Assembly (NCBI GenBank): GCA_041667545.1
Contig: JBAYES010000020.1
Coordinates: 1 to 32,339, forward strand
DNA length: 32,339 nt
Direction: 5' to 3'
Origin: SLID01 sp041667545
Lineage (GTDB): Bacteria; Omnitrophota; Gorgyraeia; Tantalellales; Tantalellaceae
Both the position numbers and the translations under genes were made by a program. This document shows positions 6,288 through 14,861 of this stretch, in pieces. The notes beneath the pieces are model-generated. The model did no database searches. It was not told the DNA's origin and saw only the letters and a list, made by a program, of their open reading frames with translations. The stretch's first letter is position 1, and the number at the start of each line of letters is the position of its first letter.

Positions 6288-6346
6288 GGTGTCAGGGCAT
6301 GACATTCGACATTTATGTGTTTTGTCAAATGTCATGCCCTGACACC
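6288..6346. repeat. REP-like hairpin with 19-bp perfect arms
   Basis: GGTGTCAGGGCATGACATT (6288-6306) and its exact reverse complement (6328-6346) flank 21 bases; allowing one mismatch the arms extend to 24 bp. It starts eight bases after the channel stop and ends 20 bases before the cyclophilin start, so it may also terminate transcription. The style resembles REP sequences mobilised by RAYT transposases; no such gene is in the window. Confidence 0.8.
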
Positions 6347-6365
6347 AAACGTTCGCTGGAGGGAT

Positions 6366-6944
6366 ATGAAAAAATGTGTTTTGTGCGTCTTATTGTGTTT
6401 AACGGTTGCCGGATGCTCGACATTACGGAAAGATCCGGGTGATGTGATCGAACGGGGAAAGGAAGGATCAATGAAGAACGGGATCGTACTTGAAACCACT
6501 CAGGGGAATATTGAGATCGCTCTTATTCCTGAGATAGCACCAAAAGCTTGTGAGAATTTTACAGAACTGGCCGAAGAAGGATATTACGACGGTACTGTTT
6601 TTCACAGGGTCATAAACGGGTTTATGATACAGGGCGGTGATCCTACCGGCACCGGTAGAGGCGGAACATCGAAGTGGGGCGCGCCTTTTGAGGACGAGGT
6701 CGTTCAAAGTGTAACATTCGATCGAGCCGGGATACTGGCTATGGCCAATTCCGGTCCGAACAGTAATGGGAGCCAGTTCTTTATTACAACCGCTCCGGCG
6801 CCATGGCTGAATATGAAACATACTATTTTCGGGGAAGTCGTGGGAGGCGAAGACGTTGTAAAAAAAATAGAGACAGTTCCTGTCGGCGGAGGGGATAGGC
6901 CCGTTGAAGACCAGCGGATAATTAAGGCGTATGCCGTAAAATAG
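6366..6944 (+). CDS. Cyclophilin-type peptidyl-prolyl isomerase, lipoprotein
   Basis: A 192-residue protein. Residues 1-18 form a lipoprotein signal ending in VAGC, so Cys18 should be lipidated and the protein membrane-anchored outside the cytoplasm. The rest is a compact cyclophilin domain: FHRVINGFMIQGGDPTGTG with the catalytic arginine, FEDE, MANSGPNSNGSQFFIT and a W-LNMKHTIFGEV ending. It isomerises Xaa-Pro bonds during folding of exported proteins. The ATG at 6366 is preferred over 6315 because GGAGGG precedes it and it gives the lipobox. Confidence 0.92.
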   Translation: MKKCVLCVLLCLTVAGCSTLRKDPGDVIERGKEGSMKNGIVLETTQGNIEIALIPEIAPKACENFTELAEEGYYDGTVFHRVINGFMIQGGDPTGTGRGGTSKWGAPFEDEVVQSVTFDRAGILAMANSGPNSNGSQFFITTAPAPWLNMKHTIFGEVVGGEDVVKKIETVPVGGGDRPVEDQRIIKAYAVK

Positions 6945-7481
6945 ATGGAAAAATCAGTATCCGGGGCAGGTGTTACATTTCACTATGAAGCAATATTACA
7001 AAACCCACACAAAAATAGAGAGGTCTGGCGTTGGTTTGACCTCTCCCGAGAAGATCATAGCGAACGCTTTGCTCGAAAAATTCAACGAGATCACCAGTGA
7101 AAAATTAAAGCCGTCAGAATTCATGATAGTTGAGGGCGAGATATCCACATACAGGGAATTCCATCATATGATAGATCTTTCGATATTTTATTGACTCTCA
7201 CTGGAAAACACAGCTTAATACCAGGATCAACATATTTTAGTTTCAGGATCTGCGGAAAAGATAGCCGATTTATATCTCAAGCAGAAGAGGTAATGACGGA
7301 AATTTATTTGATAGCAGCTGATTTCTGTGATATCCTTGGTGTACAGGCGATGAAGGTTTCCGTTAACTGCCTGAGGGGCTGACGATTCCCGCTGTCAGGG
7401 AAGGCGGGTTTGTGAGTATTGAGTTCCTTTATAACTCTATTATAAGTGTGGCGCGGTTTACTTTGCCGAAAAGAGGGTGAA
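6945..7481 (+). other. Gap with short overlapping frames, possible decayed gene
   Basis: Two short frames are open here: 6970-7194 (74 codons, including SPEKIIANALLEKFNEI and KLKPSEFMIVEGEIS) and a TTG-started frame from 7191 to 7382. A third, from an ATG at 6945, is open for 51 codons. None has a good ribosome binding site and I recognise no family. The protein-like composition of the first, with continued coding-like sequence in other frames after its stop, could mean a frameshifted, decaying gene. Two unrelated tiny proteins are the alternative. Confidence 0.3.
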
Positions 7482-8801
7482 ATGATCAAGAAAGTATTTG
7501 ATTTCCTGAAAAATGGTATCTGGCGGATACGGCTGGATAAAATGTCCAGGAGAAGGTCTTTTCTGTACAGACACCTGAGGATAGTAATACTTTCGATACG
7601 GGGTTTCAACGAAGACGAATGCCAGCTTAAGGCCTCGGCTTTAACGTTTTTTTCTCTTTTGTCCATAGTACCCGTAGTCGCGATGGCTTTTGGTATCGCC
7701 AAAGGTTTTGGTTTTGAGCAGATGCTTGAAACCCATCTTGTTGAAAAATTTCCGGGACAGGAAGAAGTAATAGGCCAGGTTATAGCGTTTGCCCATTCTT
7801 TGCTTCAGAATACAAAAGGCGGGCTTATCGCCGGGATAGGAGTAGGGATCCTTTTTTGGACCGTTGTAAAGGTATTGGGTAACATTGAAAGGGCCTTTAA
7901 CAGCATATGGGGGGTAAAAGAGGTCCGTTCTATGGGAAGAAAATTCAGCGACTATCTTTCCATAATGGTCATATGTCCCGTACTTTTTATAGTTGCCAGC
8001 GGAAGTACGGTTTTCATTAAGACGCAGGTGACGGCAATAACCCAAAGAATCGATTTTTTAGAGTTCTTCGGGCCTGTTATTTTCACATCCCTGAAGATCC
8101 TTCCGTATTGTGTTATGTGGATCCTTTTTACTTTTGTCTATATGTTCATGCCCAATACAAAAGTTAAGTTCACTTCAGGCCTTTTCGCGGGAATAGCGGC
8201 GGGGACCATTTACCATATTGTTCAATGGGGTTATATTACTTTTCAGATAGGCGCGGCAAGATATAACGCCATATACGGAAGTTTTGCCGCGCTTCCTCTA
8301 TTTCTGGTGTGGCTTCAGCTAAGCTGGATAGTGGTTCTTCTGGGAGCTGAGATATCTTTCGCTCATCAAAATGTAGGCACTTATGATTTTGAGCCGGATT
8401 GTTTGAATGTCAGCGGTGCTTTTAAGAGATTATTCAGCCTCAGGATCGCCGAATTACTGGTCAAGAATTTCAGAGAAGGAGGAAGCCCTCTTACCGACAT
8501 TGAAATTTCAAAAAGAACGGACGGACCGATAAGGCTGGTAAGGCAGCTTCTTTTTGAGCTTACAGAAGCCGGTATTGTTTCGGAAGTGAACACATCGCAG
8601 TACAAGCAGACAGCATATCAACCGGCTAAAGATATATGCGAACTGCGGATGAAGGATATCATCGATGCTTTGGACCAGAGGGGAACGGAAAATGTTCCGA
8701 TAGATGATTCTCCGGAAACCAGAAAGATCCGAGAGAGTTTAATGTCTTTTAATGCTGAGATAAAAAAGTCACCCGGCAATATAGCGCTTAAGGATGTTTA
8801 G
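7482..8801 (+). CDS. YihY/BrkB-family inner-membrane protein
   Basis: A 439-residue integral membrane protein of the YihY/BrkB (UPF0761) family. The signature DECQLKASALTFFSLLS-VP (about residues 46-65) opens the first membrane helix, and ILFWTVVKVLGNIERAFNSIWGV, PLFLVWLQLSWIVVLLGAEISFA and about six helices in all follow the family pattern. After residue 320 there is a cytoplasmic winged-helix-like tail (DIEISKRTDGPIRLVRQLLFELTEAGIV), present in longer members. No reaction is established for the family; the old label ribonuclease BN is wrong. The ATG at 7482 follows AGAGGGTG. Confidence 0.9.
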   Translation: MIKKVFDFLKNGIWRIRLDKMSRRRSFLYRHLRIVILSIRGFNEDECQLKASALTFFSLLSIVPVVAMAFGIAKGFGFEQMLETHLVEKFPGQEEVIGQVIAFAHSLLQNTKGGLIAGIGVGILFWTVVKVLGNIERAFNSIWGVKEVRSMGRKFSDYLSIMVICPVLFIVASGSTVFIKTQVTAITQRIDFLEFFGPVIFTSLKILPYCVMWILFTFVYMFMPNTKVKFTSGLFAGIAAGTIYHIVQWGYITFQIGAARYNAIYGSFAALPLFLVWLQLSWIVVLLGAEISFAHQNVGTYDFEPDCLNVSGAFKRLFSLRIAELLVKNFREGGSPLTDIEISKRTDGPIRLVRQLLFELTEAGIVSEVNTSQYKQTAYQPAKDICELRMKDIIDALDQRGTENVPIDDSPETRKIRESLMSFNAEIKKSPGNIALKDV

Positions 8802-8863
8802 GTATATTTTCGCGGCGGGTAAAGTGAAGAGTGAAGACGAGACCCTGTCAGAGGAGAAACACT

Positions 8864-9418
8864 ATGGCTAAAAAAAAGAGGTTGGCAAGAGATAAAAAAC
8901 AGAAGCCGGAAAAGATAAGCTCGGAGGATCTCTTGAAAGAGGTTCTTGCGAGGTTTGATGTTATGGGGGAAAAACTTGATACGCTATTGTCAAAAGCATC
9001 GGCTATACTGAGCACGGTGGGTACCGAAAAGGATCCGGGGTTCAAGACAGAGGCCACTGTCACAAAAAGATTCCCCATACCGCATGATGACGTTCATAGG
9101 GAAAGAAAAATGCATAAGGCGGTTTGCGCAGAATGTAATGCGGAATGTGAAGTTCCCTTTGTGCCCCGGCCGGATCGTCCGGTTTATTGTAAGAGTTGTT
9201 ATTCCGGGCGCAGGAACGCGAATAATCCTAAAAACATACCCATACCGAACAGGGACGAGATCGTGGCGGAGATAGCCAGAACGTTTCAGATAGATATCGC
9301 AGACAGACCCAAAACAGAAGCGCCTAAAGGCAAGAAAAATAAGGCCAAAGTCTCCAAAGTTTCCAAGAGTTCCAAGGTCAAAAAGACGAAATCTAAAAAA
9401 ACCAGGACCAAGAAATAG
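8864..9418 (+). CDS. Small zinc-ribbon protein with a basic tail
   Basis: A 184-residue cytosolic protein. The N-terminus is lysine-rich and followed by a short predicted helix (EDLLKEVLARFDVMGEKLDTLL). A zinc ribbon occupies about residues 85-115 with Cys88, Cys91, Cys95, Cys109 and Cys112 in the pattern AVCAECNAECEVPF...RPVYCKSC, a motif widespread in uncharacterised bacterial proteins. The last 40 residues are a repetitive Lys/Ser/Thr tail that could bind nucleic acid. The ATG at 8864 follows GAGGAGAAAC. Function is unknown; RNA or DNA binding is an inference from composition. Confidence 0.8.
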   Translation: MAKKKRLARDKKQKPEKISSEDLLKEVLARFDVMGEKLDTLLSKASAILSTVGTEKDPGFKTEATVTKRFPIPHDDVHRERKMHKAVCAECNAECEVPFVPRPDRPVYCKSCYSGRRNANNPKNIPIPNRDEIVAEIARTFQIDIADRPKTEAPKGKKNKAKVSKVSKSSKVKKTKSKKTRTKK

Positions 9419-9453
9419 TTCAGCCATGGTTTTCAGCGGGAAAGAGTATTGCG

Positions 9454-10731
9454 CTATGCGAGATATTCTGTTTTGGGGGTTACGTTCTGGACGCGCGCCA
9501 AGTTTTCCACTTCGGCAAGCCTTTCCGGGTTTACAGTCAGAGATCCGCGCATAGAAGCCGTTGAAGCTCCGAAAAGATTTCCGGTATGAACCGCTTCCTC
9601 AATGGACATTCCTCTTGAAAGGGCGTAAACAAAGCCGGCTTTAAGGGAATCGCCGGCAGCGGTATGGCACGCGAGTTCTATTTTTATTCCTTTTTCCCTT
9701 ATGACCCTGTCCGGCATAACGAGCATAAGGCCGGCTTTATCCAGAGAAACAAGAACTCCCATAAAATTATACTTTTTCCTCAGCCTTATGGCATATTCTT
9801 TAATGTCTTCCTCTGTCAGGCTGTTTTTATCCAGCCTGGATTTTTCGGCCAGGCCGCTTGATACAAGCAGCTGTATGAATTCTTCCAGGTTGGGTTTGAT
9901 AATGTCCTGCGGGCTTTTTCGGGGGATGTCCAGCACCGACATGGCCTCTTCCGGTCCCGACATGAACTTAAAATCAATAAGCAATTTCACTTTACCGCCG
10001 TATCTGTCTTTTACCCGGTTTATTAAAGAAGCATAGCAGGCAAGTGAGCGGTTATACCGCACAGGCCCGCCGGCAGAAAGAACCATCCATACATTATCCG
10101 CGGAGCCTTTTAACATCTCATCAAGTGTCGAGACCGCTTTATCGTTAATGCTCTTTACTGTTTCTTTAGAGAGTTCATCTTTCCAACCGAAGATGCCGGG
10201 AAGGATATTGCCGTCTATTGTGTTGTAGAGAGCTATCTGGCCGTCTTCCCGGGTATCCCGGATCAGGAAAGAGTTCATGCTTTTCGATAAAAATTTTCTT
10301 TCCCACTCGCCGGTTATTTCTCCTCCTTCTTTCCCTGCGAGAGCCACCAGGGCGATATTTTCGTTAAAATTACCGAACACTTTGGATACATTTATCTGGT
10401 CCCCCCCGGCGTCTACACGGCAGTCCGAAAAGTTAAGAACGCCGTCAGGCCCGGAGCGCCAATCTATTGCTACATCAAGAGGCCCGGCGTGATTGACTGC
10501 CAGAACTTTTGTGTCCGTCAGGGGCGGGGGGACATATGCGGCGCCTTTTTTCTTATTGTTCCTTCCGGCGGTCTTTAAATTTCCTATGACAGAAAGCGCT
10601 ATTTCGCGAGTTATATATCTTTTCTTGTTATCGCTTAGCTCGGCGTTGCATCCCGCCACAGCCTCTTTTAAAGAAGAGACAGTGAGGCGGTTTATGCCGA
10701 AGTTCTTTAGTATGGTATTTTTAATGTCCAT
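9454..10731 (-). CDS. PfkB-family carbohydrate kinase
   Basis: A 425-residue ribokinase-fold sugar kinase. After an N-terminal extension of about 70 residues, the sugar-binding GGDQINVSKVFGNF and the C-terminal ATP/anion-hole motif AAGDSLKAGFVYAL with the catalytic aspartate are clear. The pattern is closest to the phosphofructokinase/tagatose-6-phosphate kinase branch, but the substrate cannot be fixed. The extension is unusual. The ATG at 10731 follows AGGAGAA. It is divergent from the HAD/GH130/symporter genes and may share their sugar pathway. Its stop faces the zinc-ribbon gene with 35 bases between. Confidence 0.85.
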   Translation of the reverse strand: MDIKNTILKNFGINRLTVSSLKEAVAGCNAELSDNKKRYITREIALSVIGNLKTAGRNNKKKGAAYVPPPLTDTKVLAVNHAGPLDVAIDWRSGPDGVLNFSDCRVDAGGDQINVSKVFGNFNENIALVALAGKEGGEITGEWERKFLSKSMNSFLIRDTREDGQIALYNTIDGNILPGIFGWKDELSKETVKSINDKAVSTLDEMLKGSADNVWMVLSAGGPVRYNRSLACYASLINRVKDRYGGKVKLLIDFKFMSGPEEAMSVLDIPRKSPQDIIKPNLEEFIQLLVSSGLAEKSRLDKNSLTEEDIKEYAIRLRKKYNFMGVLVSLDKAGLMLVMPDRVIREKGIKIELACHTAAGDSLKAGFVYALSRGMSIEEAVHTGNLFGASTASMRGSLTVNPERLAEVENLARVQNVTPKTEYLA

Positions 10732-10981
10732 TGATCGAATTCTCCTGTAAAGTTAAACGTTACCATTCTACATCCTAAGGCGGGCTCCGTACACAGTTTT
10801 TTCTCCCCGTTAAAATTATCCGACAAAAATTATTGTTATTTGGGCGCGAGGGTGGTAAACTGTTATTTCCTTGAGGACAAATATGCCGGCGGGATAGCTG
10901 AATTCAGGGTGACTTTCCGTGTTTCGGTAAGAAGTGTCTTTCCCTCAAGGATAATAAGAGTTAAGGAGAGCAGCGATAACA

Positions 10982-11761
10982 ATGAAGAAAAAGATCCTTT
11001 TTGCCTCGGATTTCGATAAGACGCTTTCTGTGGGAGATGTAGGATGTATACTCAGCGCGAAGCTGGGCATATCCGCGGACCGTTTCGATCAGAAAATAGA
11101 GGATATAAAACGCAGGAACACTGTACAGCTCGGCGGAGAACTTGCGCATTTGATAACCAACGACCCCGATTATGTCGGAAAGGTAAGCCGGGATCTTTTT
11201 TATGAAGTAGGTAAAGAGGTGGAGCTTAAAAAGGGAGTCCCGGAATTGATCGGCATATTGACCGAAGGGATAGAAAATTACCGGTTTGTTCCCTATATAC
11301 TGTCGGCGGCCCCAAAAGAGTGTATTGAGAAAGCGATGGAGAACATCTTTCCTGTTGAGAATATTTATGGAACAAATTTTATTTTCAAAAATAATATTGT
11401 GCAGGATGTTGAAAGGACCAATGCCGGGCACGCGAAAGTGTCCACTATTGACATGCTGAAACAGAAAGAGAACGTGCCCAGGAATGACGTAATATATGTG
11501 GGTGACGGTTCAAGTGACGTACACGTAATGCTGCACATTTTATCCTACAATGGTTATACGATAACGGTTTCTCCCGCTCCCTACATGGGGCATATCTGCC
11601 GGAGAAGCGTTATCTCAAATAATGTTCTTTCCGTTCTGGTGCCCATTCTTACCGATTTCTTAAAATACGATCAGGAAAAGGTGAGGGCGTTCTTTGAAGA
11701 CAAAGGGCACGCGATATTGGAATGGAATAGAGCTGATACGGAGTGGCTGGAATTTGCTTGA
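10982..11761 (+). CDS. HAD-family phosphatase (PSPase/MtnX-like)
   Basis: A 259-residue haloacid-dehalogenase hydrolase. Motif I is D10-F-D12-K-T, motif II has Ser108 in ILSAAP, motif III has Lys152 and motif IV is GDGSSD (174-179). The insertion between motifs I and II is alpha-helical, as in phosphoserine phosphatase and MtnX. The reaction is phosphomonoester hydrolysis; the substrate is unknown. The gene starts 250 bases from the divergent PfkB-family kinase and precedes a GH130 phosphorylase by 78 bases, so a sugar phosphate is a plausible substrate. AAGGAG lies about 13 bases before the ATG. Confidence 0.85.
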   Translation: MKKKILFASDFDKTLSVGDVGCILSAKLGISADRFDQKIEDIKRRNTVQLGGELAHLITNDPDYVGKVSRDLFYEVGKEVELKKGVPELIGILTEGIENYRFVPYILSAAPKECIEKAMENIFPVENIYGTNFIFKNNIVQDVERTNAGHAKVSTIDMLKQKENVPRNDVIYVGDGSSDVHVMLHILSYNGYTITVSPAPYMGHICRRSVISNNVLSVLVPILTDFLKYDQEKVRAFFEDKGHAILEWNRADTEWLEFA

Positions 11762-11839
11762 TAACTCAGCGAACGAAAGACCCTACCACTTTTCACCTGA
11801 AAGAACCAATGATCGATCAAAAAAACAAGGAGGTAAGCC

Positions 11840-12781
11840 CTGAAGACGAAAAAATATCCCATATGCAGAAGATATGAAGGAAACCCCATACTTACGGGTA
11901 AAGATTTTCCGGCCTGGGCAGATATTAAGAACGTATTTAATTCCGGGATCGTAAAATACAAGGGTACTTACATAATGGTCTGCCGGGTCGAGAATTCCGC
12001 GCTTTTGGACCGTTTTTGGATAGCGGAAAGCTCTGACGGTTATAATTTTAAGCCGCGTCCGAAACCTGTAGATATGCCCCATAATGACCCGAAATTCGCG
12101 GAATATACGACAGGTATGTATTACGATCCGCGTGTAACTAAAGTAGGGAATTCCCATTATATCGTCCATGCCGCGCATAGCGGGCATACTTGCCGGCTTA
12201 GCCTGGTAAAGACCGACGATTTTAAGAAATTCAAGTGGATGGGTTTTATTTCCGAGACAGACAATCGGAACGGAGTGCTTTTCCCGGAAAAGATAAACGG
12301 GTTATACGCCCGTCTTGACAGGCCTAATACCGGGGCCGATACCGGGGATATCTGGGTTTCTTATTCCCCTGACATGATTTTCTGGGGGAAAAGTGAATGC
12401 GTATTCAGGAATTGGGAGGGAATTCGCTGGGCATGGACAAAGATCGGGCCCGGGGCTACGCCAATTAAAACGCCTCAGGGATGGCTCACTATTTTCCACG
12501 GGGTGAGAACTCAATGTAAGTCGCATTTTATCTATCAGCTGGGTGTTTGCCTTTTGGATCTAAAAGATCCCTCAAAAGTAAAGGCGATGTCTGAAGATGC
12601 CATACTTATTCCCGAGGAACAGTATGAACTGACGGGACAGACTCCCAGTGTGGTGTTCACCTGCGGGGCAGTGCCGGAAAGTAACGGTGAAATAAAACTT
12701 TACTACGGAGGCGCCGACACCGTTCAATGTGTGGCGATTACAACTATTAAGCGGCTTATTGACGCGTGTTATAATCGTTAA
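11840..12781 (+). CDS. GH130 glycoside phosphorylase (beta-mannosidic type), CTG start
   Basis: A 313-residue five-bladed propeller enzyme of family GH130, which phosphorolyses beta-mannosides to mannose 1-phosphate. The family opening RRYEGNPILTGKDFPAW, then FNSGIVKYKGTYIMVCRVE, lies upstream of the first ATG (11975). The general-acid aspartate is D96 in MYYDPRVT. The frame is closed by TAA at 11834, and between that stop and 11975 there is no ATG, GTG or TTG. AAGGAGG (11827-11833) is followed after six bases by CTG (11840), so a CTG start is the best reading. The next gene is a GPH sugar symporter, consistent with uptake and phosphorolysis of an oligosaccharide. Confidence 0.85.
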   Translation: MKTKKYPICRRYEGNPILTGKDFPAWADIKNVFNSGIVKYKGTYIMVCRVENSALLDRFWIAESSDGYNFKPRPKPVDMPHNDPKFAEYTTGMYYDPRVTKVGNSHYIVHAAHSGHTCRLSLVKTDDFKKFKWMGFISETDNRNGVLFPEKINGLYARLDRPNTGADTGDIWVSYSPDMIFWGKSECVFRNWEGIRWAWTKIGPGATPIKTPQGWLTIFHGVRTQCKSHFIYQLGVCLLDLKDPSKVKAMSEDAILIPEEQYELTGQTPSVVFTCGAVPESNGEIKLYYGGADTVQCVAITTIKRLIDACYNR

Positions 12782-12802
12782 GATCTATCGGTAAGAAGAA
12801 TT

Positions 12803-13002
12803 AGGGTTATGCAAAATATCTCGTCAATGTCATTGCGAGGGAGCAAAGCGACCGAAGCAACCTAATAACATATTGTATTTATTGAGATTGCTTCGGCCTT
12901 AAACCATACTCAGGACGAAATCCTGAGCGAAGCGAAGGGCTTCGTCACTCACTTCGTTCGTTCCTCGCAAAGACGGTATAAAAGTCCATTTTGCAGAACT
13001 CT
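12803..13002. repeat. Foldback element copy B (TTCTGCAAAAT family)
   Basis: A 200-bp non-coding element with imperfect terminal inverted repeats: AGGGTTATGCAAAATATC on the left, AGAGTTCTGCAAAATGGAC read inward from the right. It lies in the opposite orientation to copy E. Inside are the common CGTCTTTGCGAGGAACGAAC module, a GGCCGAAGCAATCTC module and a nested CTCAGGA/TCCTGAG hairpin. No clear target duplication is seen. It fills most of the gap between the GH130 gene and the symporter and ends 29 bases before the symporter start. Confidence 0.85.
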
Positions 13003-13031
13003 ATAAAAAGCATACTAAAGGAGGGATAATA

Positions 13032-14483
13032 GTGCAGGAAACCAATATCGCTAAGAAAAGAACTCTGCGGGATCGTGTTCCAATTCTTACGAAGATATCA
13101 TATAGCCTTGGCACGGCGGTAGACATGTGGGGTCTTTGGCTGTATCCGGCCGTTTCTTACATGGTTTTTAACTTGTATTTGGGCCTTGATCCGAGATTGG
13201 TGGGTATAGTGGTAGGATCTCTCAGGTTCTGGGACGCTATTGTTGACCCTGTTGTGGGATGGGTGTCTGATAATTTGCGTACCAGGCACGGCCGTAGACG
13301 TCCGTTTATTTTAATAGCCGGTATTTTAAGCGGCCTTCTCCTGCCCGTACTATTTTTAATGTCTCCAGCCTGGGTAGAAATTAAATTTCTCGGGATATCT
13401 GTCGTATTCTGGTACATGATAGGTTCCAACTTCATATACATTCCTATAATCAGCGCGTTTACAGTGCCCTACTATAGCCTGGGGAATGAAATGACGCCCG
13501 ACTATGAGGAACGCACTTCTATTATGTCTTTCCGCAGTATAGCTCAGAAGATATCAGAAATAGGAAATTTTTTAGCTTTTAAATTTACCACTTTGGCCTG
13601 GTTCCTTATTCCGGAAACAGGACAACAGAATACTCTGCTTGCGATGCGGATATATACGTCAATTTTGGGTTTGATGATGGCTGTTTTTGCCGTAATTATC
13701 TTCCTCAGGGTCAAAGAGAGGTACTATGAAACGGTGGTGGTTAAACTCAAGACGAGGATTTCCATTTTGAGTTCATATGGAGAGACTCTCAGGTGTAGAC
13801 CTTTTCGCTATATTCTGATCATGGGATTTGCTTTTACTTTCGGGACCAGCATGGTGGGAGCGTTAGGGTACTACGTTACCCGTTTTTATGTAGCGGGAGG
13901 AAACGAGATCGCCGGGAACAGCTGGCAGTCTTGGATGGGGCTTGCTTTTATGTTTGGAGGTATAGTAGGAGTTCCCATTCACGCGACTTTTGCGCATCGG
14001 ATCGGGAAGCGTAAGGCGGCGATAATAGCTTGTTTAGTGGGTATATGTGGATATGGAGGTTCCTGGTTTTTGTATACGCCGCACATTCAGTGGCTTCAAA
14101 TGGTATCTTCGGCTTTGATAGGCGTATCTGCTTCTTCTCTCTGGATGTTACATGCCGCGATCGGAGCGGATATTCAGGACTATGATGAGCTTAATACGGG
14201 GACAAGAAGGGAAGGTTCTTTTACCGCATGTGGTTCCTATATTCTTAAGTTCGGAAATGCCATCGGGACTCTTCTTTGCGGGTTTATCATAGCGTGGTCC
14301 GGTTTTACATGGGAGCGTCAGGTGCAGTTGCCGGAAACTTTATTCAGGCTTCGTGCCGGTCTTGCTATTTTCCCTGTTCTTGGCCTTATTGTTGCCATAA
14401 TTTTCATACTAAAAGTGTTTATTACAAAACAAATGGCCGAAGATATCCGCGGGCAGCTTGAAGATCGTAGAGGAGAAGTGTAG
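13032..14483 (+). CDS. GPH-family glycoside:cation symporter (MFS)
   Basis: A 483-residue, 12-helix inner-membrane carrier of the glycoside-pentoside-hexuronide:cation family (MelB-like). The hallmark loop DAIVDPVVGWVSDNLRTRHGRRRP (about residues 63-87) contains the cation-site aspartate region and the RxGRRR motif; ending segments such as IGADIQDYDELNTGTRREGSF also match the family. The start is GTG at 13032, preceded by GGAGGG with a suitable gap. With the upstream GH130 phosphorylase it probably imports a mannosidic oligosaccharide; the substrate is inferred from neighbours only. Confidence 0.9.
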   Translation: MQETNIAKKRTLRDRVPILTKISYSLGTAVDMWGLWLYPAVSYMVFNLYLGLDPRLVGIVVGSLRFWDAIVDPVVGWVSDNLRTRHGRRRPFILIAGILSGLLLPVLFLMSPAWVEIKFLGISVVFWYMIGSNFIYIPIISAFTVPYYSLGNEMTPDYEERTSIMSFRSIAQKISEIGNFLAFKFTTLAWFLIPETGQQNTLLAMRIYTSILGLMMAVFAVIIFLRVKERYYETVVVKLKTRISILSSYGETLRCRPFRYILIMGFAFTFGTSMVGALGYYVTRFYVAGGNEIAGNSWQSWMGLAFMFGGIVGVPIHATFAHRIGKRKAAIIACLVGICGYGGSWFLYTPHIQWLQMVSSALIGVSASSLWMLHAAIGADIQDYDELNTGTRREGSFTACGSYILKFGNAIGTLLCGFIIAWSGFTWERQVQLPETLFRLRAGLAIFPVLGLIVAIIFILKVFITKQMAEDIRGQLEDRRGEV

Positions 14484-14521
14484 CCCAAAAAGGGGACAGA
14501 CTATTTTTCTATCACGCTGAA

Positions 14522-14570
14522 GAGGGGCAGGAATGGTTCTGGATTTGAACCACACCCGCCTCTTTTTTTT
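14522..14570 (+). terminator. Hairpin plus T8, terminator after the symporter, REP-like
   Basis: GAGGGGCAGGAATGGTTC and GAACCACACCCGCCTC form an imperfect stem around TGGATTT, followed by TTTTTTTT. The inner part (GGTTCT..ATTTGAACC..ACACCYG) recurs at 30217-30243, so the terminator belongs to a dispersed repeat family. Confidence 0.75.
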
Positions 14571-14577
14571 AGTGTTA

Positions 14578-14610
14578 ATGTTCGATCTTTCCCTAAAAAA
14601 ATATTTAAAG
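14578..14610 (+). repeat. 33-bp direct repeat, left copy
   Basis: ATGTTCGATCTTTCC(C) then TAAAAAAATATTTAAAG. It is identical to 14862-14894 except for one base and lies immediately left of foldback element C. Confidence 0.9.
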
Positions 14611-14859
14611 GTAACATCTCAGTCATCTGCAGTAAATTCCTACACCGTCGTCACGAGGAGCCCTGTACCGTACGGTACAGGGCGACGAAGTGATCTCATA
14701 ACTTATTGTATTTATTGAGATTGATTCGGCCATCTACTAAGTCTGCCGAAATCCTGAGCCACAGCATTTATCACGATACGAAGGGCTTCACCCGCCTTCG
14801 GCGGGTTCGCAAAGACGGGCGTGGGGACGCTACATTTATGCGGAGAACTGAAATGTTAC
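14611..14859. repeat. Foldback element copy C (GTAAC family)
   Basis: A 249-bp element with GTAACATCTCAGTCATCTGCA on the left and GTAACATTTCAGTTCTCCGCA read inward from the right. The interior holds the 22-bp perfect palindrome at 14661-14682 (CCCTGTACCGT and its complement), a CTTATTGTATTTATTGAGATTG module, and a CCCGCCTTCGGCGGG tip. It is flanked by 33-bp direct repeats (14578-14610 and 14862-14894), with two extra bases before the right one. It lies just upstream of the hsp20 promoter. Confidence 0.85.
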
Positions 14860-14861
14860 TC

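Noticed and set aside
9454..10750. Long plus-strand frames opposite the PfkB-family gene
   Set aside because: They are antisense shadows without family content, whereas the minus strand shows both PfkB motifs.
10869..10956. CCTTGAGG and CCTCAAGG as an operator or riboswitch stem before the HAD gene
   Set aside because: The eight-base arms are about 70 bases apart with no supporting secondary structure or known riboswitch core.
14661..14682. 22-bp palindrome as a possible regulator operator
   Set aside because: The same palindrome occurs inside element E at 22362 in unrelated context, so it is better explained as part of the repeats.
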